The notes under the pieces were generated by a model, which saw only the letters and a list, made by a program, of their open reading frames with translations, was not told where the DNA came from and did not search any database. DNA of 64,000 bases from Clitoria ternatea (taxonomy: Eukaryota; Streptophyta; Magnoliopsida; Fabales; Fabaceae): NCBI GenBank assembly GCA_037962975.1, contig CM075670.1:231068242-231132241 (forward strand), given 5' to 3'. Positions 10,131-22,091 of this stretch are shown one piece after another. A program made the position numbers and the translations under genes. Every line of letters begins with the position of its first letter. Position 1 is the first letter of the stretch.

Positions 10131-13100
10131 TATCAATGAGGGCGCTCAGAAGGACGGTATGCCCCAGTAACAGAGGTAGGGCCGACGTGAGGTGATTGAT
10201 ATGATCGCTAGAGGCTTTGCTGGAGGTGAATCTTTGATCACAGCCTGGAAGAATCATCATCGAATGATTCTGTCTATCCAAGGGAAACCCAGGGACAATC
10301 GCCCTTTCAGAGACGGTGAGGTGGCACCGGTGGTGTCATTCTCAGATGAAGATTTTGGCCCAACCATCCCTGGGGGCGATGACGCTGTGGTCATAGTCGC
10401 TATGATTGCAAACAAGGATGTCAAGAGGATCCTTGTCAATCAGGGGAGTTCCTGCAATGTTATGTTTTATAATTATTTTAAAAGAATGAGTTTCAATGAC
10501 TCAGACTTACAACCTTATACACAGGAGCTTACAACTTTTAATGGAGTGAAACAACCCACTAAGGGATATCTTGACACCCTTGTGTCTTTTGAGGGCAAGC
10601 CCGGAGCAAGGACGGTGAGGTCCAGAGTGTTGATGATTGACGTAGAGTCACCTTACAACGGCATCATTGGCCGCCCTATATTGAATGCTATGGAAGCAAT
10701 CGTGTCCACGCCACACCTTCTTATCAATTTCATTGATAAGGACAACCAGGTGTCTTTTCTCCAGGGTGATTAGGAAATGGCCAGGTATTGTTACAACCTA
10801 AGCCTAAATATGGTGAAGTTAGAAGAGTTCAATAAAAAGAGGAAGCTGAACGACGGAGGAATGACGGTGGGATCCGTTAGTTTGATTAACCTTGATCCTA
10901 GGGCGGAGTTGAAGATTGATCCTTACAACCCCTCCAAGCCTACGCCAGAAGGAGGTTCAAGAGACGTTGTGCTGGGAGATTCCCCAGAAAATATCATGCA
11001 TATCAATGACAAGTTAGAAAGTATGATGGAATAACAGTTGCTTGCACTTCTTAATGAGTTTAAGGACTTGTTTGCATGGACTGCTGCGGATATGCCTAGG
11101 ATGGACCCCAATTTCTATTGTCATAAGTTATCCGTCTATCCTGAGACGAGAAGGTTGGGCCCCAAAAAATAGAGAGTGGCTTGTGAGCAAACAGAGGAAC
11201 TATTGAAGGCCAAATTCATTAGGGAAGTCAGATACTCCTCCTGGATCTCTAATGTGGTGATGGTATAAAAGGCCAACGGTAAATGAAGAATGTGCACGGA
11301 TAATGTAGATTTGAACAGTTGTTGCCCCAAGGATCCTTATCCCCTCCCTAACATTGATCGAATGGTGGACGATTCTTCTGGTTACCCGTATCTATCCTTC
11401 ATGGATGCTTATTCGGAGTACAACTAGATTCCGATGTGGGAGGAAGATCAAGAGAAGACGATATTCATCAATGATCATGGTGTTTTTTGCTACACCGTCA
11501 TGCCTTTTAGTTTGAAGAACGCCGTTGCCCTTTACCAGCATATGATCAACAAGGTGTTCAAGGGCATGCACACGAAATTAGTGGAAGTGTACATTGATGA
11601 TATTATTGCCAAGACCCCGGTTGAGGGTGATCATGTGGAAGATTTACGCTAGGTGTTTACGTACTTGAGGCAATACAATATGAGGCTGAACCCATTGAAG
11701 TACACCTTCGTTATGCATGTAGGAAAATTTTTGGGTTTCATGCTAACTCAGTGCGGTATCGAGGCGAATTCGGACAAGTGTCAGGCAATTTTGGACATGT
11801 AGAGTCCAAAAAATTTAAAGGAGGTCCAGTCACTGAATGGAAAGGTAGCTGCCTTGGCATGATTTATGCCTAAGATGGCGCACAGATCCCTTCCTCTTTA
11901 CCAGATCTTGAAGAAGTCTAAGAAGTTTGAATAGGGAATGGAGCAGGAGCAAGCTTTCCAAGAGCTTAAGGAGGTATTGTCTAGCCCTCCCATTTTGGTT
12001 AAACCTGACCCTGGAGAGGTGCTTATCCTCTACCTAGCCATCTCAGATGAAGCCCTAGGAGTGGCCCTGGTCAAGGAGACCCCGGAAGGATAGAGACCCA
12101 TGTATTTCACCAGTAAGACACTACAGGCAGCGGAGGGCCGGTACCAGAAGATTGAAAAAGCCACCCTCGTTGTTGTTTGGGCCACCTTAGGCTGTATTTT
12201 CATGCACACCCCGTGATGGTGAGAACGGATCTCCCACTCCGTTCTGTTCTAAGCAAGCCAGATCTCGCTGGGAGAATGATCAAGTGGTCCATCAAGCTGT
12301 TAGAGGTTGATGTTTTGTATGAGCCTCAGGGTGCCATCAAAGCCCAGGTGTTAGCTGATTTTATGGTGGAAATGACTGGGGAGGATCCCACTCTGCCGTG
12401 AAACCATTGGACGGTCTACGTGGATGGCTCTTCCAATAACAAGGGATGTGGTATCGGCGTCGTTGTAGAGAGTGATGATGGAGTGCACTTGGAAATATCC
12501 CTGTGTTTCAATTTCAAGACATCTAATAATCAGGCTGAATATGAAGCTTGCCTTGCCAGACTCAGAGCAGCAATTGATATCGGAGCTTCCGAAGTAACCC
12601 TCTGCAGTGATTCGTAGTTAGTGATCTCACAGATTCAGGGTGAGTATCAAGTCCGCGAGCCCCAGCTCCAACTATATTTAAACTACGTAAATGAATTGAA
12701 GGGAAGATTCTCTATGTTAGAATTTAAACATGTACCCAGAGAGGAAAACACTAGGGCGGACATCCTCTCGAGACTTACAAGTATAAAGCAGCCTGGGAAC
12801 ATAACATCTGTGGTACAGAGTATGCTGACGGAGCCCAACATCTTGATGACCCCGTCGTTGAACACAATCTCATATCATGCCTTCGACGAGAATTCATGGG
12901 TAGTCCCTTACATACGATATTTTGTCGATGGCAGCTGCCCACTAATGAATTGGAGAGAAAGAAGTTGAAGAGGGAGTTTTCTTACTTTACGCTGGTCGAT
13001 GGCATACTCATACAAAGGGGATTCTTTGTACCTTATCTCCGGTGTCTAAATGAAAATGAGGTGCTAGGCGTGTTGGAAGAAGTGCTTGAGGGGCAATGTG

Positions 13101-13336
13101 GACACTATGTCGGAGGTAGAAGCTTGATGCGGAAGGTTCTTAGAGCGGGTTACTGGTGGCCCACAATGAAGAAAGACTCCATCGAGTTTGCAAAGAAGTG
13201 TGATCCGTGTCAGAGATTTTCCAACCTTCATCACACACCTGCCCAGGAACTTTCTACGTCCGCCGTGCCATGGCCTTTTCATCAATGGGGTCTGGATATC
13301 CTGGGTCTATTCCCAATAGTGCCTGGTGGCATCTAT
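10100..13336 (+). pseudogene. pol: Tat pol, first part: PR, RT, RNase H, second RNase H, INT N-terminus
   Basis: Protease-like region 10192-10773: the active-site stretch reads ILVNQGSS where relatives have Asp, so the catalytic Asp is Asn. RT: WISNVVMV, NGK..RMCTD, MPFSLKNA and the VYIDDIIAKT box at about 11590-11620. The canonical RNase H lies at about 11940-12400. A second RNase H starts YVDGSSNNKGCGIGVVVES at about 12416 and includes NNQAEYEACLARL, LCSDS and PREENTRADILSRL; this doubled RNase H marks the Tat lineage. INT zinc region: WWPTMKKDSIEFAKKCDPC at about 13160-13210. In-frame stops (for example near 11036, 11170, 11428, 11650, 12092, 12616) break it throughout. The frame is interrupted at 13336 by a solo LTR. 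Confidence 0.88.
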
Positions 13337-14858
13337 TGTTCAAGTGGCCTCAATACTCAAGGGAGGGGTGAATTGAGTTTTAAAACTTTTAGTTAGAATG
13401 CCTTTGAAATTGATTTCTTTTTCACTAAGTATGCTTGTATGTAAGAAATAGCAAGTGTAGAGCAAGAATCAATATGAGAAAGTGTGCAAATGTTGCTAAG
13501 GCAATTTATCAAACACTTGGTGTGCAATACTTTAACTTAGCCTAGTTACTCAAGTTCGAGCAATAATATCATAATCAAATCAATATACCAATCAAGTACA
13601 ATAAGTAAATGCAAGAGAGTAGGGAAGAAAAGCTTGCAAACCAATTTAACGAGTTCTACTAACCCGGTGTACGTCTCACCTTCAAGCAACCCACTTAAAG
13701 GATTTCCATCATTGAATTTTAGAGATACAAGCTATGAGCAATTGTAGCTTCCTAGTGTCCCACACTCAAGAACTCAATCCTCACTAGCACAAGGGTAACC
13801 CACCCGATCTCTCAAACTCTCAATACCCAAAGGTTGAACCCCAACCTTCGCGACCACTCAACCTAGAGTGAATAAACTTGGTGTTTTGATGTTTAGTTTT
13901 ACAATCAATAAACTCTCTCAATAGAGTAGATGAACAAATGAAAGGCTCACACAATTTCTAACTCTCACAAGAGAGGATTTACAAATATAAGCTATAAGTT
14001 TCAGAAAATAAAACTATAAAAAGAAATAGAACTCACAAGGCACAAGATTTGATTTCCCTTTGATGGATTTTGATGCTTCTAGTAGCTTGAAGGAGTCTTA
14101 CATTTATAAGCCTTAGAGAGGTGCCCTAAAGTCTTTAGAGCCGTTGCACAGCATGGGCATTCGAGTTGGAATGGAGAAGTGATATGGTTTCCCACTTAAA
14201 AACACTTTCCCCAATTCTGGCACGATAGTAATCGATTAGGCCTCGAGCTGTAATCGATTACACTTTGAATTTTACAGTGTAATTCATCTGCTAATCGATT
14301 AGAATAACCCATGTAATCGATTATCTAAGAAACAGAACATGTCTAATCGATTATACATTGCCTTACAATCGATTGGGAGTAGCACCTGATGCATTTAATT
14401 GTGTTTCGCAGCATGGTAATAGATTATGCCTTCCATGCAATCGATTAGGGTGCAAACAGACCTTTTATAATCGATTAGTCCTAGTCTGGTAATCGATTAG
14501 TGACCTTACAAAACCTTGGTAATCGATTGTGGCAACCCTGTAGTCGATTAGGAGATACACTTGATGCTTTTAATTCAGTTCTTCACTTGGTAATCGATGA
14601 TGTCCATTGGTGCAATCGATTAGCTTACAAACAGAACTTATGTAATCAATTGGTCTTGTTGATGTAATCGATTATGTCTTGGACAGAACTCTTGTAGTTG
14701 ATTATGTTGGATGTTGTAATTGATTAGTATACGTGTTTTTGCAGGTCTGATGCTGTTTTCTCTGTTTTCATGGTAGCTTGAGCCTTTTGCTTTGAGTCTT
14801 CAATTCCTTTTGTCATTATCAAAATTGTTCAACCTGAAATACATATTCAAACACAACA
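13337..14858 (-). mobile_element. Solo LTR, SIRE-like copia, inside Tat integrase
   Basis: On the minus strand it starts TGTTGTGTTTGAATATG and soon TTTTGATAATGACAAAAGG, and it ends CACTTGAACA. It interrupts the integrase between GGI and KYLIVGVDYF. The flanks TCTAT (13332-13336) and TCAAG (14859-14863) match at three of five positions and would be a decayed TSD. No internal region is present, so it is a solo LTR. Positions 13798-13870 align with the copia LTR at 4397-4470. Confidence 0.8.
14224..14735. repeat. Palindrome-doublet array, TAATCGATTA, in solo LTR
   Basis: TAATCGATTA or near variants start at about 14229/14251, 14292/14314, 14344/14366, 14417/14438, 14468/14490 and 14520/14541, and continue to about 14735. 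Doublet spacing is 21-22 bp. Doublets recur at 51-73 bp. The core differs from the GAATCGATTCA arrays by its flanking bases but the layout is the same. Confidence 0.92.
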
Positions 14859-15658
14859 TCAAGTATCTCATAGTTGGGGTGGATTACTTTATGAAGTGGA
14901 TAGAAGCGGAGCCCGTTGTGCACATCACCTCAGCTCGGACACGATGTTTCATCTACGTGAACATCATAGCACGATTCGGAGTCCCAGCACGGATCGTCAC
15001 TGACAACTGCATATAATTTACTGACATGAAGTTCACAGAATTGCCTGAAGGACTAGGGATAGTCTAAATCTTCTCATCTGTCGAACACCCTCAAACGAAT
15101 GGCTAGACCGAGGTGGCTAATAGAGAGGTACTGAAAGGGTTAAAGAAGCATCTAGGCAAAGCAAAGGGCGGATGGATGGACCAACTGTGCCATGTCTTGT
15201 GGGCATATCGCACAACACCAAACTCCTCAACCAACGAGTCTCCATATCGCCTTACTTACGGTGTTGAGACGATAATTCCAGTGGAACTCCAGACTACGTC
15301 AACAAGGGTTGAGTATTTTACTGAGAAAAATAATAATGCCAATCTGGCATCTGAATTGGATGTTCTTTAAGAGCTCAGGGAAGAAGCCTTTTTCAGGGAT
15401 CAGGCTATTAAAGCAAATGCCACCATTCGATACAACAAGCGCGTGCAGCACAGAGCATTCGACGTAGGAGATCTCGTTCTAAGGAAGGCTAGTGTGGGAA
15501 ATAAGTTTGCTCATCAAGGCAAATTGGCACCAACATGGGAAGGCCCTTACAGAGTATCCGAGGTGACTGGCAAAGGGTCATATTGATTGGAGAACCTCGA
15601 TGGCGCACCTATTCGCAATAAATGGAACACGCAGAATTTACACATTTATTATAGCTAG
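14859..15658 (+). pseudogene. Tat integrase, second part, decayed
   Basis: Resumes at KYLIVGVDYFMKWIEAE and continues through FGVPARIVTDN (catalytic Asp), HPQTNG, TEVANRE (catalytic Glu), LCHVLWAYRTTPNSSTNESP and the C-terminal WEGPYRVSEV region, ending at TAG 15656-15658. In-frame stops occur near 15015, 15065, 15105, 15369 and 15584. The protein joins seamlessly to the part before 13336 once the solo LTR is removed. Confidence 0.85.
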
Positions 15659-15859
15659 TTGGTAAGACGGCGTGTACCCTTTTTCCTGACTTAAGTTTTT
15701 TCCCATTGGGTTTTCTCAAGGAGGTTTTAACGAGGCATGACCCTAGCTATGCTTCATTTGTAACTCATATTCAATTTAATGAGAAATATATTCATGACCA
15801 ATATACTTTCACTCCTTTCTTATGTCTGTGGTTTATAGCTTTACACGCGGTGGGCAAAA

Positions 15860-16340
15860 GGGTCCTCAGGATGGATGATCTCAACTACCTAATCCATAGT
15901 TGACGATGTAACTCCTTGAGCGGTCAAAAGGTTATAGGGCTGGTCTTTTTCCAAGGCCACAAACCGAACCCCTAGGAAGATATGTGTTGTAGGGCTGGTC
16001 CTTTTTCAAGGCCATAAATCGAACCCCAACAAAGAAATAACCTTCAGGACAGATGATCTTAATTACCCATTTTGTAGTTAACGATGTAACTCCTTGAACG
16101 GTTAAAACAGATTGTAGGATTGGACCTTAGTCAAGGCCATACCAAACTCCACGAAGTGGCATCCTAATCGTTTATTCCATGATTGAGTGTAGAAACTCAT
16201 CCTCAGGAAGGATGATCTCAATCACTTATCCCGTGATTGACAATGTAACTCCTTGAGCGGTTCGACGGGCTGTAGGATCGACCTTTCCTAAGGCCGTACC
16301 AAACCCTAGTGAAGGTTTACCATCTGGGCATATAGTCTTA
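15860..16340 (+). repeat. Tandem repeats of 157-180 bp downstream of Tat pol
   Basis: CTCAGGATGGATGATCTCAA at 15865 recurs in related form at about 16042 and 16201. Each copy is followed by TGTAACTCCTTGA..GGT and then a block with AAGGCC and AACCC. Untranslated tandem repeats in this position are common in Tat elements. No gene is seen between 15659 and 16647. Confidence 0.8.
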
Positions 16341-16647
16341 GTCTTTCATCCTTGGAATTGATGACATAACCCCATGAGGAATACGTAGATTCTTTATAAG
16401 CAGTTTGCATTATTTATTCAAGTGGAATATTTCCTTTAGTACGGTTAATTTACTTGTCCGATCCTAAGCCTCAAATCGAAGAATGGCTGGCAGATTTTAC
16501 AAGTTAGAGATAAAGAGTCTATTTATAGCTATGAAGGGGATAGTGTCGAAGGGAAATAAAATTTTATTGATAGAAGAAAAGAGAAGTACAATCATTTAAT
16601 TAAATCCGGAGCTGATCCCGGAACACAGCAAGGCAGTTCAAAAGAAA

Positions 16648-19600
16648 TTAAAGATAGCTAAGAGGGCGGAGCTTCCTGATGAGTCTTTTCATGTTTTTGG
16701 CTATCTTCAGTAGCCTTGCTCCTGCCCTCCTCAGCTCTCTTTTAGGTGGCCCCTCGCCTCCGGCCTTATCAACCGTTATCCTTTCTTCCTTAGCGGATCC
16801 CTCAGGCCCCGGAGTAGGAGGATTGGGTCTCATGCTTTGGCTTCCAATGAGTGGTGGCAGCTCGTAGAGAGCATTGGCAAGTTCTTCATGTCGGCCATCC
16901 TTAACCGCAACCAGTTTCCCAACGTGGAACTCATAAAAAGGATGAATTCTGATCCGGTCTCAATACCGGTATCCGATCTGCAAGACATATTTCAACGTCT
17001 TTGTCAAGACATCTACATGTAACCGGTGTCATCGGTATACATCCGGACTGTAATTCCGTATCAGGCGTTCTCCCTATACCGGTTGTTCAGGATAACACCA
17101 TGACACCGGATAACACACACGTTACTGCGCTAAAGACAAGGATTATTGCTACAGGGATCGATCGATAATTCCCTGCACTACGAGCCAAATTCTGCTCACG
17201 GGAATGGTCAACTTGTTCCCTAATCCTAGTCTATATTCTCCATGCTCAATATAAAATAGCCACTTGACCCAATCATGCTGGTAAGTGCGCAATAAAATAA
17301 TGCTATTGGGAGTTAGTGGTTCCCCACTAACGAGTCCTCGAAAAATGAGCCAATCAGGTATATGAACTCATTTCATTAATGAAGTGAGGGATCTTCAACT
17401 ATTCTCATGAACAATTACTCTCTAAAATACATTCCTTACTTGGAATATGATCACTGACTTGAGCGTCGGAGAATCTTTGCAGGTGACACCACCATTCGCC
17501 CACTTCAACGCGTTAGGTCGGTGTGAAGGATCTCCAGGACGCCCAATCCGCTCTCCTCAATCAAGGACAACGGATACTCATACCAGATACTCATACATCT
17601 GGTCTCCTATACGGTATTTACATACTGTTTATGATTGACTTGAGTCCGGATCTCTAGACCCCGGTTCAGGACAGATCAAATTCCATATAAATTTAGCTTC
17701 ACGCCGGGGTTGCGGTAGAAGATTTGATGAACAGCCAGGCCAAAGGAGTCATACGCCACTTTGGTACAGAGGTTCACAGCTTTAGCCGCCTTCGCTTTTA
17801 CGTTTGTAAGGCTCTTTTTAAGCTTAGCATTTTCTGCCTCCAATGACCCAGCTATGGTACTCCCTTGCTTCAATTCTTTAATCTGGGCCAGCAACTCCTT
17901 CTCCCTAGTGACCCACTCCTTATTAATCCTTAACCGCCTGGCCTCGGCAGCTGCCAGGTCTTCAGATAGCTTGGAGGATTGTTCTTTCTCTTTTTTCAGC
18001 TCTGCTTGCAAGTGAAGGACCTCCTTCATTTCATTCAAGCTCTCCTCCAGCACTCGTGTAGCTATCTTTAGGGTCGAGATCTCACCAAACTGCTCATTAT
18101 TTTCATCTTTGAGCTTATTTATTTTTTCTTCTGCAGTTTTCAGATTGGCCCGATCTTTGGCCGAGGAGATTGCAAGTTTTTTGACCTGAGCGCTCAACTT
18201 GTCAAAGATGTCAACATTTTTAACTGTCTTGCTCATAGAATGTAAGAGGCCAGATAACTCAGCTAACTGCCATCGCTCGGCCTGTAAGCTTCTTCGATTT
18301 CAGCAGTTTCTAGGGTGTGGCGGAGCTTATATGTTGGAGTCAAAAGTTCATCTGGCATAGGCCCTTCATAATGCAGGAATGGCGTCAGGAAAGAGTTGTA
18401 GGGAGGTGAGCTACGTACCACGGGAGCAGTGGTGCTTGTACGCGGAGGCGTCCGGTCTCCAGCTCCCTACCCAGTGATAACTTTCTTCTCCTTTTGGGCG
18501 GCCTTCATGCCTGTTTCCTCCAAGGTTTTCTATTTTTCGCTGCCTTAGGAGAGGGCGGTTTCGAGCCTCCATCATCTCGACTGTGGCCTTTCTTTCATTT
18601 CCTCTCCTTCTCCGGTTCTTTTTCTTTCTCTGCCTCGGGTTGAGAATCCCCAGTAGGACCGGTATTCTCTAGCAGAGGCACATCACCGGTGACGATGGAG
18701 GTTAGAGGGATGGTTTCCACTTGTGCTTTGACAGCATTCCTTTACGGTTGGATGTTGTTTTCCTCGCCAGAAGAGTCGTCATCCCCTATCAGATCCTTCA
18801 ATTTGTCCATAGCAGCACAACCTTCAATTTCCCCTGTGAAAATTACAAGAAATGTTAGTACCCGGTATGGTTTGGACCAGTGTTAGTACACGAAGAAATG
18901 AAATATGACAAGTAAAATTTTACTTAAATATTGTTCACGGACGGTACGAGACCCCAAGAGGCGTCTACAGGAAAATTTCTTGTAAGCCTCAGTGTACGCT
19001 TCTAGGGCGGCTATCACTGTGACAGAGCATGGGGATAGTTCACTTTCTGCCGTGAAATATGCCTTGGTGGTTAAGAGAATGTGTTAGTGAGTCCACTCCA
19101 TAGGGAATTTTGTGAAGCCATCTCTGGTCTTCCAGAAGACCAGTTTATTGGGTTGGACGCAGATCCTCGTGTACTAATGTTTGAAAGACCTCTCTTTCAT
19201 CTTTGCAGATTCGGTGAAGGCCTCAAAATTCACTAAGTTTGAGTCACACCGGAGTGTGACAAAACTCATACCGCCTTTCTTGTTGGTCCGACGTACCACC
19301 TGGCAGTAGTAGAACAGTATCGCCACGGTGGGTTTGAAGTTGAAATGTTTTCCCAAGACTTCTAGTGCTCGGATTAGGCCCCATCCGTTTGGGTGTACTT
19401 GAGAGGGGGCACAGTCCAAGAACCTCAGCACTCCCATTTGGAACTCCATAAGAGGGAAACAAACCGTAAGATAAAGAAAGACGTAATCATATACATATAT
19501 ACCAACTGTCCATCTAGAAGGAGGTGGCAGATTCTATCAGTCGGCCAGGGTGCTAACACCATAAACCATTTTTTTAGGCGTTCCTTCGCAGAAACTTTGA

Positions 19601-20023
19601 AGTCTGGGGATAGCCTTCGCCCTTCATCTTTGGCATGACAAGACACCATTTCGTGAATTTCTTCCTCCACCAAACAATAAGGATACCGTGTGTTCACCTT
19701 AACCCAATCCAGCTGGTGTGCCACAACGTTGACACACCCTTCAACAATCTGGAGAACTGGAGGATTCCCGGAGGTCCCTTCTTCCACCATCCTATCGGTC
19801 ACAAGGTTAAACACGTCTGTATTATAATAAAAAGTCAGTCGTAAGGTTGAACTTGGGGTAGAACCACCCTCCACCTTGAGTGAGAAGTTTCCCCCCTTTC
19901 TGAACGGCGAGACTCGCCCCTTCAAGAACTCACGGAGATTCTTCCTCCCTGATAATCGGAGGCCCTCACGGGGACTATTCCCCCTCTGTATGTGGAACTA
20001 ACGCGGCCTTGCCTAGAGCGCAT
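16648..20023 (-). pseudogene. Antisense extra ORF of Tat element, split by a solo LTR
   Basis: The likely ATG is at 20021-20023 (MRSRQGRVSSTYRGG). The frame shifts near 19940 and continues in 19925-19425 and 19449-19174 (VHPNGWGLIRALEVLGKHFN), a pattern resembling the 'putative gypsy type transposon' family (Pfam Transposase_28). A charged linker with several stops covers about 18860-18250. A coiled-coil part (18236-17679, many K/E heptads) ends in NPGVKLNLYGI. After the solo LTR the protein resumes in 16949-16650 (FYEFHVGKLVAVKDG) and ends at TAA 16648-16650. An ORF antisense to gag-pol between pol and the 3' LTR is described for Tat/Retand elements. Its role is unknown. A TATA-like box lies upstream at 20212-20219. 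Confidence 0.8.
16950..17678 (+). mobile_element. Solo LTR, Tat-type, with perfect TSD AATTC
   Basis: TGATCCGGTCTCAATACCGG opens it and GACAGATCA closes it. AATTC at 16945-16949 is repeated at 17679-17683. It shares its first 20-odd bases and the U5 motif GAGAATCTTTGCAGGTGACA with the Tat 3' LTR at 22092, but its middle differs, so it is from a related, separate family. Removing it restores continuity of the antisense ORF. Confidence 0.9.
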
Positions 20024-20211
20024 GGTAAAATTCTAAAATGCCGAAGAAACTGAGAGAAAGTGAGAGTTAGGTTACCTAGGAAAGGTGATGAGTTTGATGA
20101 AAAAGGGGTAACTTTGTGGAGGATACAACAGCAGCTCTCTCAGAGAAAAATTCCAATAGAGGCTTCCTAGGTCTCGAAGTAAGGTGGTTTCCAGAAGTTC
20201 CTAAGTCCCCA

Positions 20212-20219
20212 CTTTATAG
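20212..20219 (-). promoter_or_regulatory. TATA-like box for the antisense ORF
   Basis: The minus strand reads CTATAAAG about 190 bases upstream of the proposed ATG at 20023, a plausible promoter position. Function is inferred from sequence and place only. Confidence 0.4.
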
Positions 20220-21242
20220 GTATGGAGAGGGCACAACCAATAGACGAAGTAAAGCGTCGTTTGCCAAGAAACGCAACTCTTCAAGGTTTAAACGACGCCG
20301 CCGTTTTGACCCTGGTACACGCGAAAAGAAGCGACGCTTAGCATAAAGATGAAATCAATGGGCCTAAAAATTCAAATTTTGGGCCCAATATCCACGCCCG
20401 TGGCGGTTAATAAAGCATATGACTGGAAATTGTCATTATTCACACATTAATGGAAGTAAATGCTTATCATTGCTAGCGTGTCAAGGCATTGAGGTTACAA
20501 AACTTAAATGCGGGGGTTACAAATTTCAAAAGCTCTTGGGATTCCCTCATGGGGTGTAACACTGTCTGAGCACAGCATACACGACGTCAGGACGACGTCT
20601 GGAGTGTGTCTCAGGTCCGGTATCCATACCTGTCGCGACCGAGGTCCCGGCGCATGACGCGGACTGGTTAAAGACAATAAAAGAAAATGAACTATATTGG
20701 CATGAGGCCCTTAAACGTCCAAAAAATAAAGGGTTCAGAGAGTCGCCACTAATATTTATCAAGGAAAATATTAGAAAAACCTTTAAATATCACTGGTTTT
20801 TTCAAATGAGATTTTGTTTAGTCCGGGAGTTGAATTATAGGAGGGGAAGGTATTAGCACCCCACACTGTCCGTCCTAAAATGGTTACCCAAATTGATCAT
20901 GTATAATTTTTTAGAAAAAATAATTATTAAATATTTCACCCTTCATAAAAAAACAATAATGATAAATGCTATTTACAAACAATATACATAATAACGAGGA
21001 CATTTTTAAAAAATAAAACAAAATTAAATATAAAACACATCACCTAAATTTTCATCATTTTTAGTTCAAAGAAAAAAATAAACAAACAAGTGGTTAAAAG
21101 ACAGTAAAATAAATAAAAATGCAATGAGACAAACTTTGTGTTATCAAATTTCTACTTTTCCAATTTGTCCAAATTTGATGTTAATTTCCCCAATTTTCTC
21201 TAACTATCCAATCAAACTGGGTCTCACCTCAAAATCCACCGA

Positions 21243-21456
21243 AAACCACTTTTCTTTTTTCCTTTTCTTTTCCTTTTTTTTAATTTTTATTTTTTTTATT
21301 TTTTTGTCCCATTTTGATTTTTTATGGGTTTTTTTTGCCCTTTTTTTTCTGATTTTCTTTTTTTTGGGTTTTTTTGTCTTTGTTTTTTGGGCCCTTTTTT
21401 CTGATTTTCTTTTTTTAGGCCCTTTTTATTTTTTTAAAAAAATTTTAAATTTTTTT
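21243..21456. repeat. T-rich low-complexity tract
   Basis: More than 200 bases are mostly T with short C, G and A interruptions. The open frame across it encodes only Phe/Leu runs and is not a gene. Confidence 0.9.
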
Positions 21457-21513
21457 TAAAAATCTGAATACAAATGAGTAATCACTTACTCTTATGGAAA
21501 CATAAATTATTTA

Positions 21514-21648
21514 TTACACATGTGGCCATAAATAAAATATCCAATAAAGATAGACCGCTACCCATGCTATAAGGAGCAAGAAGGTAGTCACCAAACATCG
21601 TTTCCCCTCCCTTATCCTTTCCTCTTCGCTTCGGCAATTGTTGGCCAT
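21514..21648 (-). CDS. 44-codon membrane microprotein ORF within solo LTR
   Basis: The ATG at 21646-21648 sits in CAAACAATGGCC, an excellent plant start context, about 95 bases after a TATA box. The product starts MANNCRSEEERIREGKRC and then has one strongly hydrophobic segment (TTFLLLIAWVAVYLYWIFYL), ending at TAA 21514. AATAAA overlaps the stop region on the minus strand, so a very short polyadenylated mRNA is possible. An upstream in-frame ATG at 21787-21789 lies before the TATA box and is unlikely to be used. I do not recognise a family. It may be a chance ORF in the LTR's R region, but the promoter, start context and poly(A) signal fit together unusually well. Confidence 0.45.
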   Translation of the reverse strand: MANNCRSEEERIREGKRCLVTTFLLLIAWVAVYLYWIFYLWPHV

Positions 21649-21739
21649 TGTTTGAGAAAAATTATGGAAGAAGATTGATGAAAGGAGAAGTGTGGTAGGA
21701 AATGAGTAGAGGTGTGGTAGGAAATGAGGAGAGATTGAG

Positions 21740-21747
21740 TATTTATA
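21740..21747 (-). promoter_or_regulatory. TATA box of the solo LTR
   Basis: The minus strand reads TATAAATA followed by a C/T-rich leader (CTCAATCTCTCC). It is probably the LTR's own U3 promoter. Confidence 0.65.
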
Positions 21748-22077
21748 GATATGGAGAAGAGGTACTATTCCAACGGTCATTATGCACATAGTCGCTATGC
21801 AATTTTTTATTTTTTTGTTTTTTTAAATAAAATAAATAAATATACTTTTTCAATATATTATTTTTTGCTCTCTTTTTCTTTCTTTTTTTTTCTTCTTCTC
21901 TTTTTCTCTCTCTTTTTTCTTAAAATATGTATATTTTTATCATATATATTTTTTTTGCCAGACAAAAATAGGTGTTCACAATACTCATCAAGCCAGGACT
22001 TCAGACTTCTTTACCAATATTAACACCTACGAAAGGACAATTCAGCTTATATGAGCAACTTTACCATTCCCTCACAC

Positions 22078-22091
22078 AAGTTGGGGGCTCA
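22078..22091 (+). other. Polypurine tract of the Tat element
   Basis: AAGTTGGGGGCTCA lies directly before the LTR start TGATCCGG, in the form usual for Tat elements. It shows that 22092-22729 is a 3' LTR on the plus strand. Confidence 0.75.

Larger units (their letters stand above)
20631..21980 (-). mobile_element. Solo LTR, Ogre-like, inside the Tat element
   Basis: On the minus strand it starts TGTGAACACC at 21980 and ends TCGCGACA at 20631. The flanks ATACC (20626-20630) and ATACT (21981-21985) are a TSD with one mismatch. It contains GGTGCTAATACCTTCCCC and TGGCGACTCTC on the minus strand, blocks I associate with Ogre-type legume LTRs. It includes a T-rich plus-strand tract at 21243-21456 and a TATA-ORF-poly(A) unit at 21747-21510. 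The assignment to Ogre is from memory of these blocks and is moderate. Confidence 0.6.

Noticed and set aside
21124..21459. 111-codon Phe-rich ORF
   Set aside because: A translation of a T-rich tract without a sensible protein pattern.
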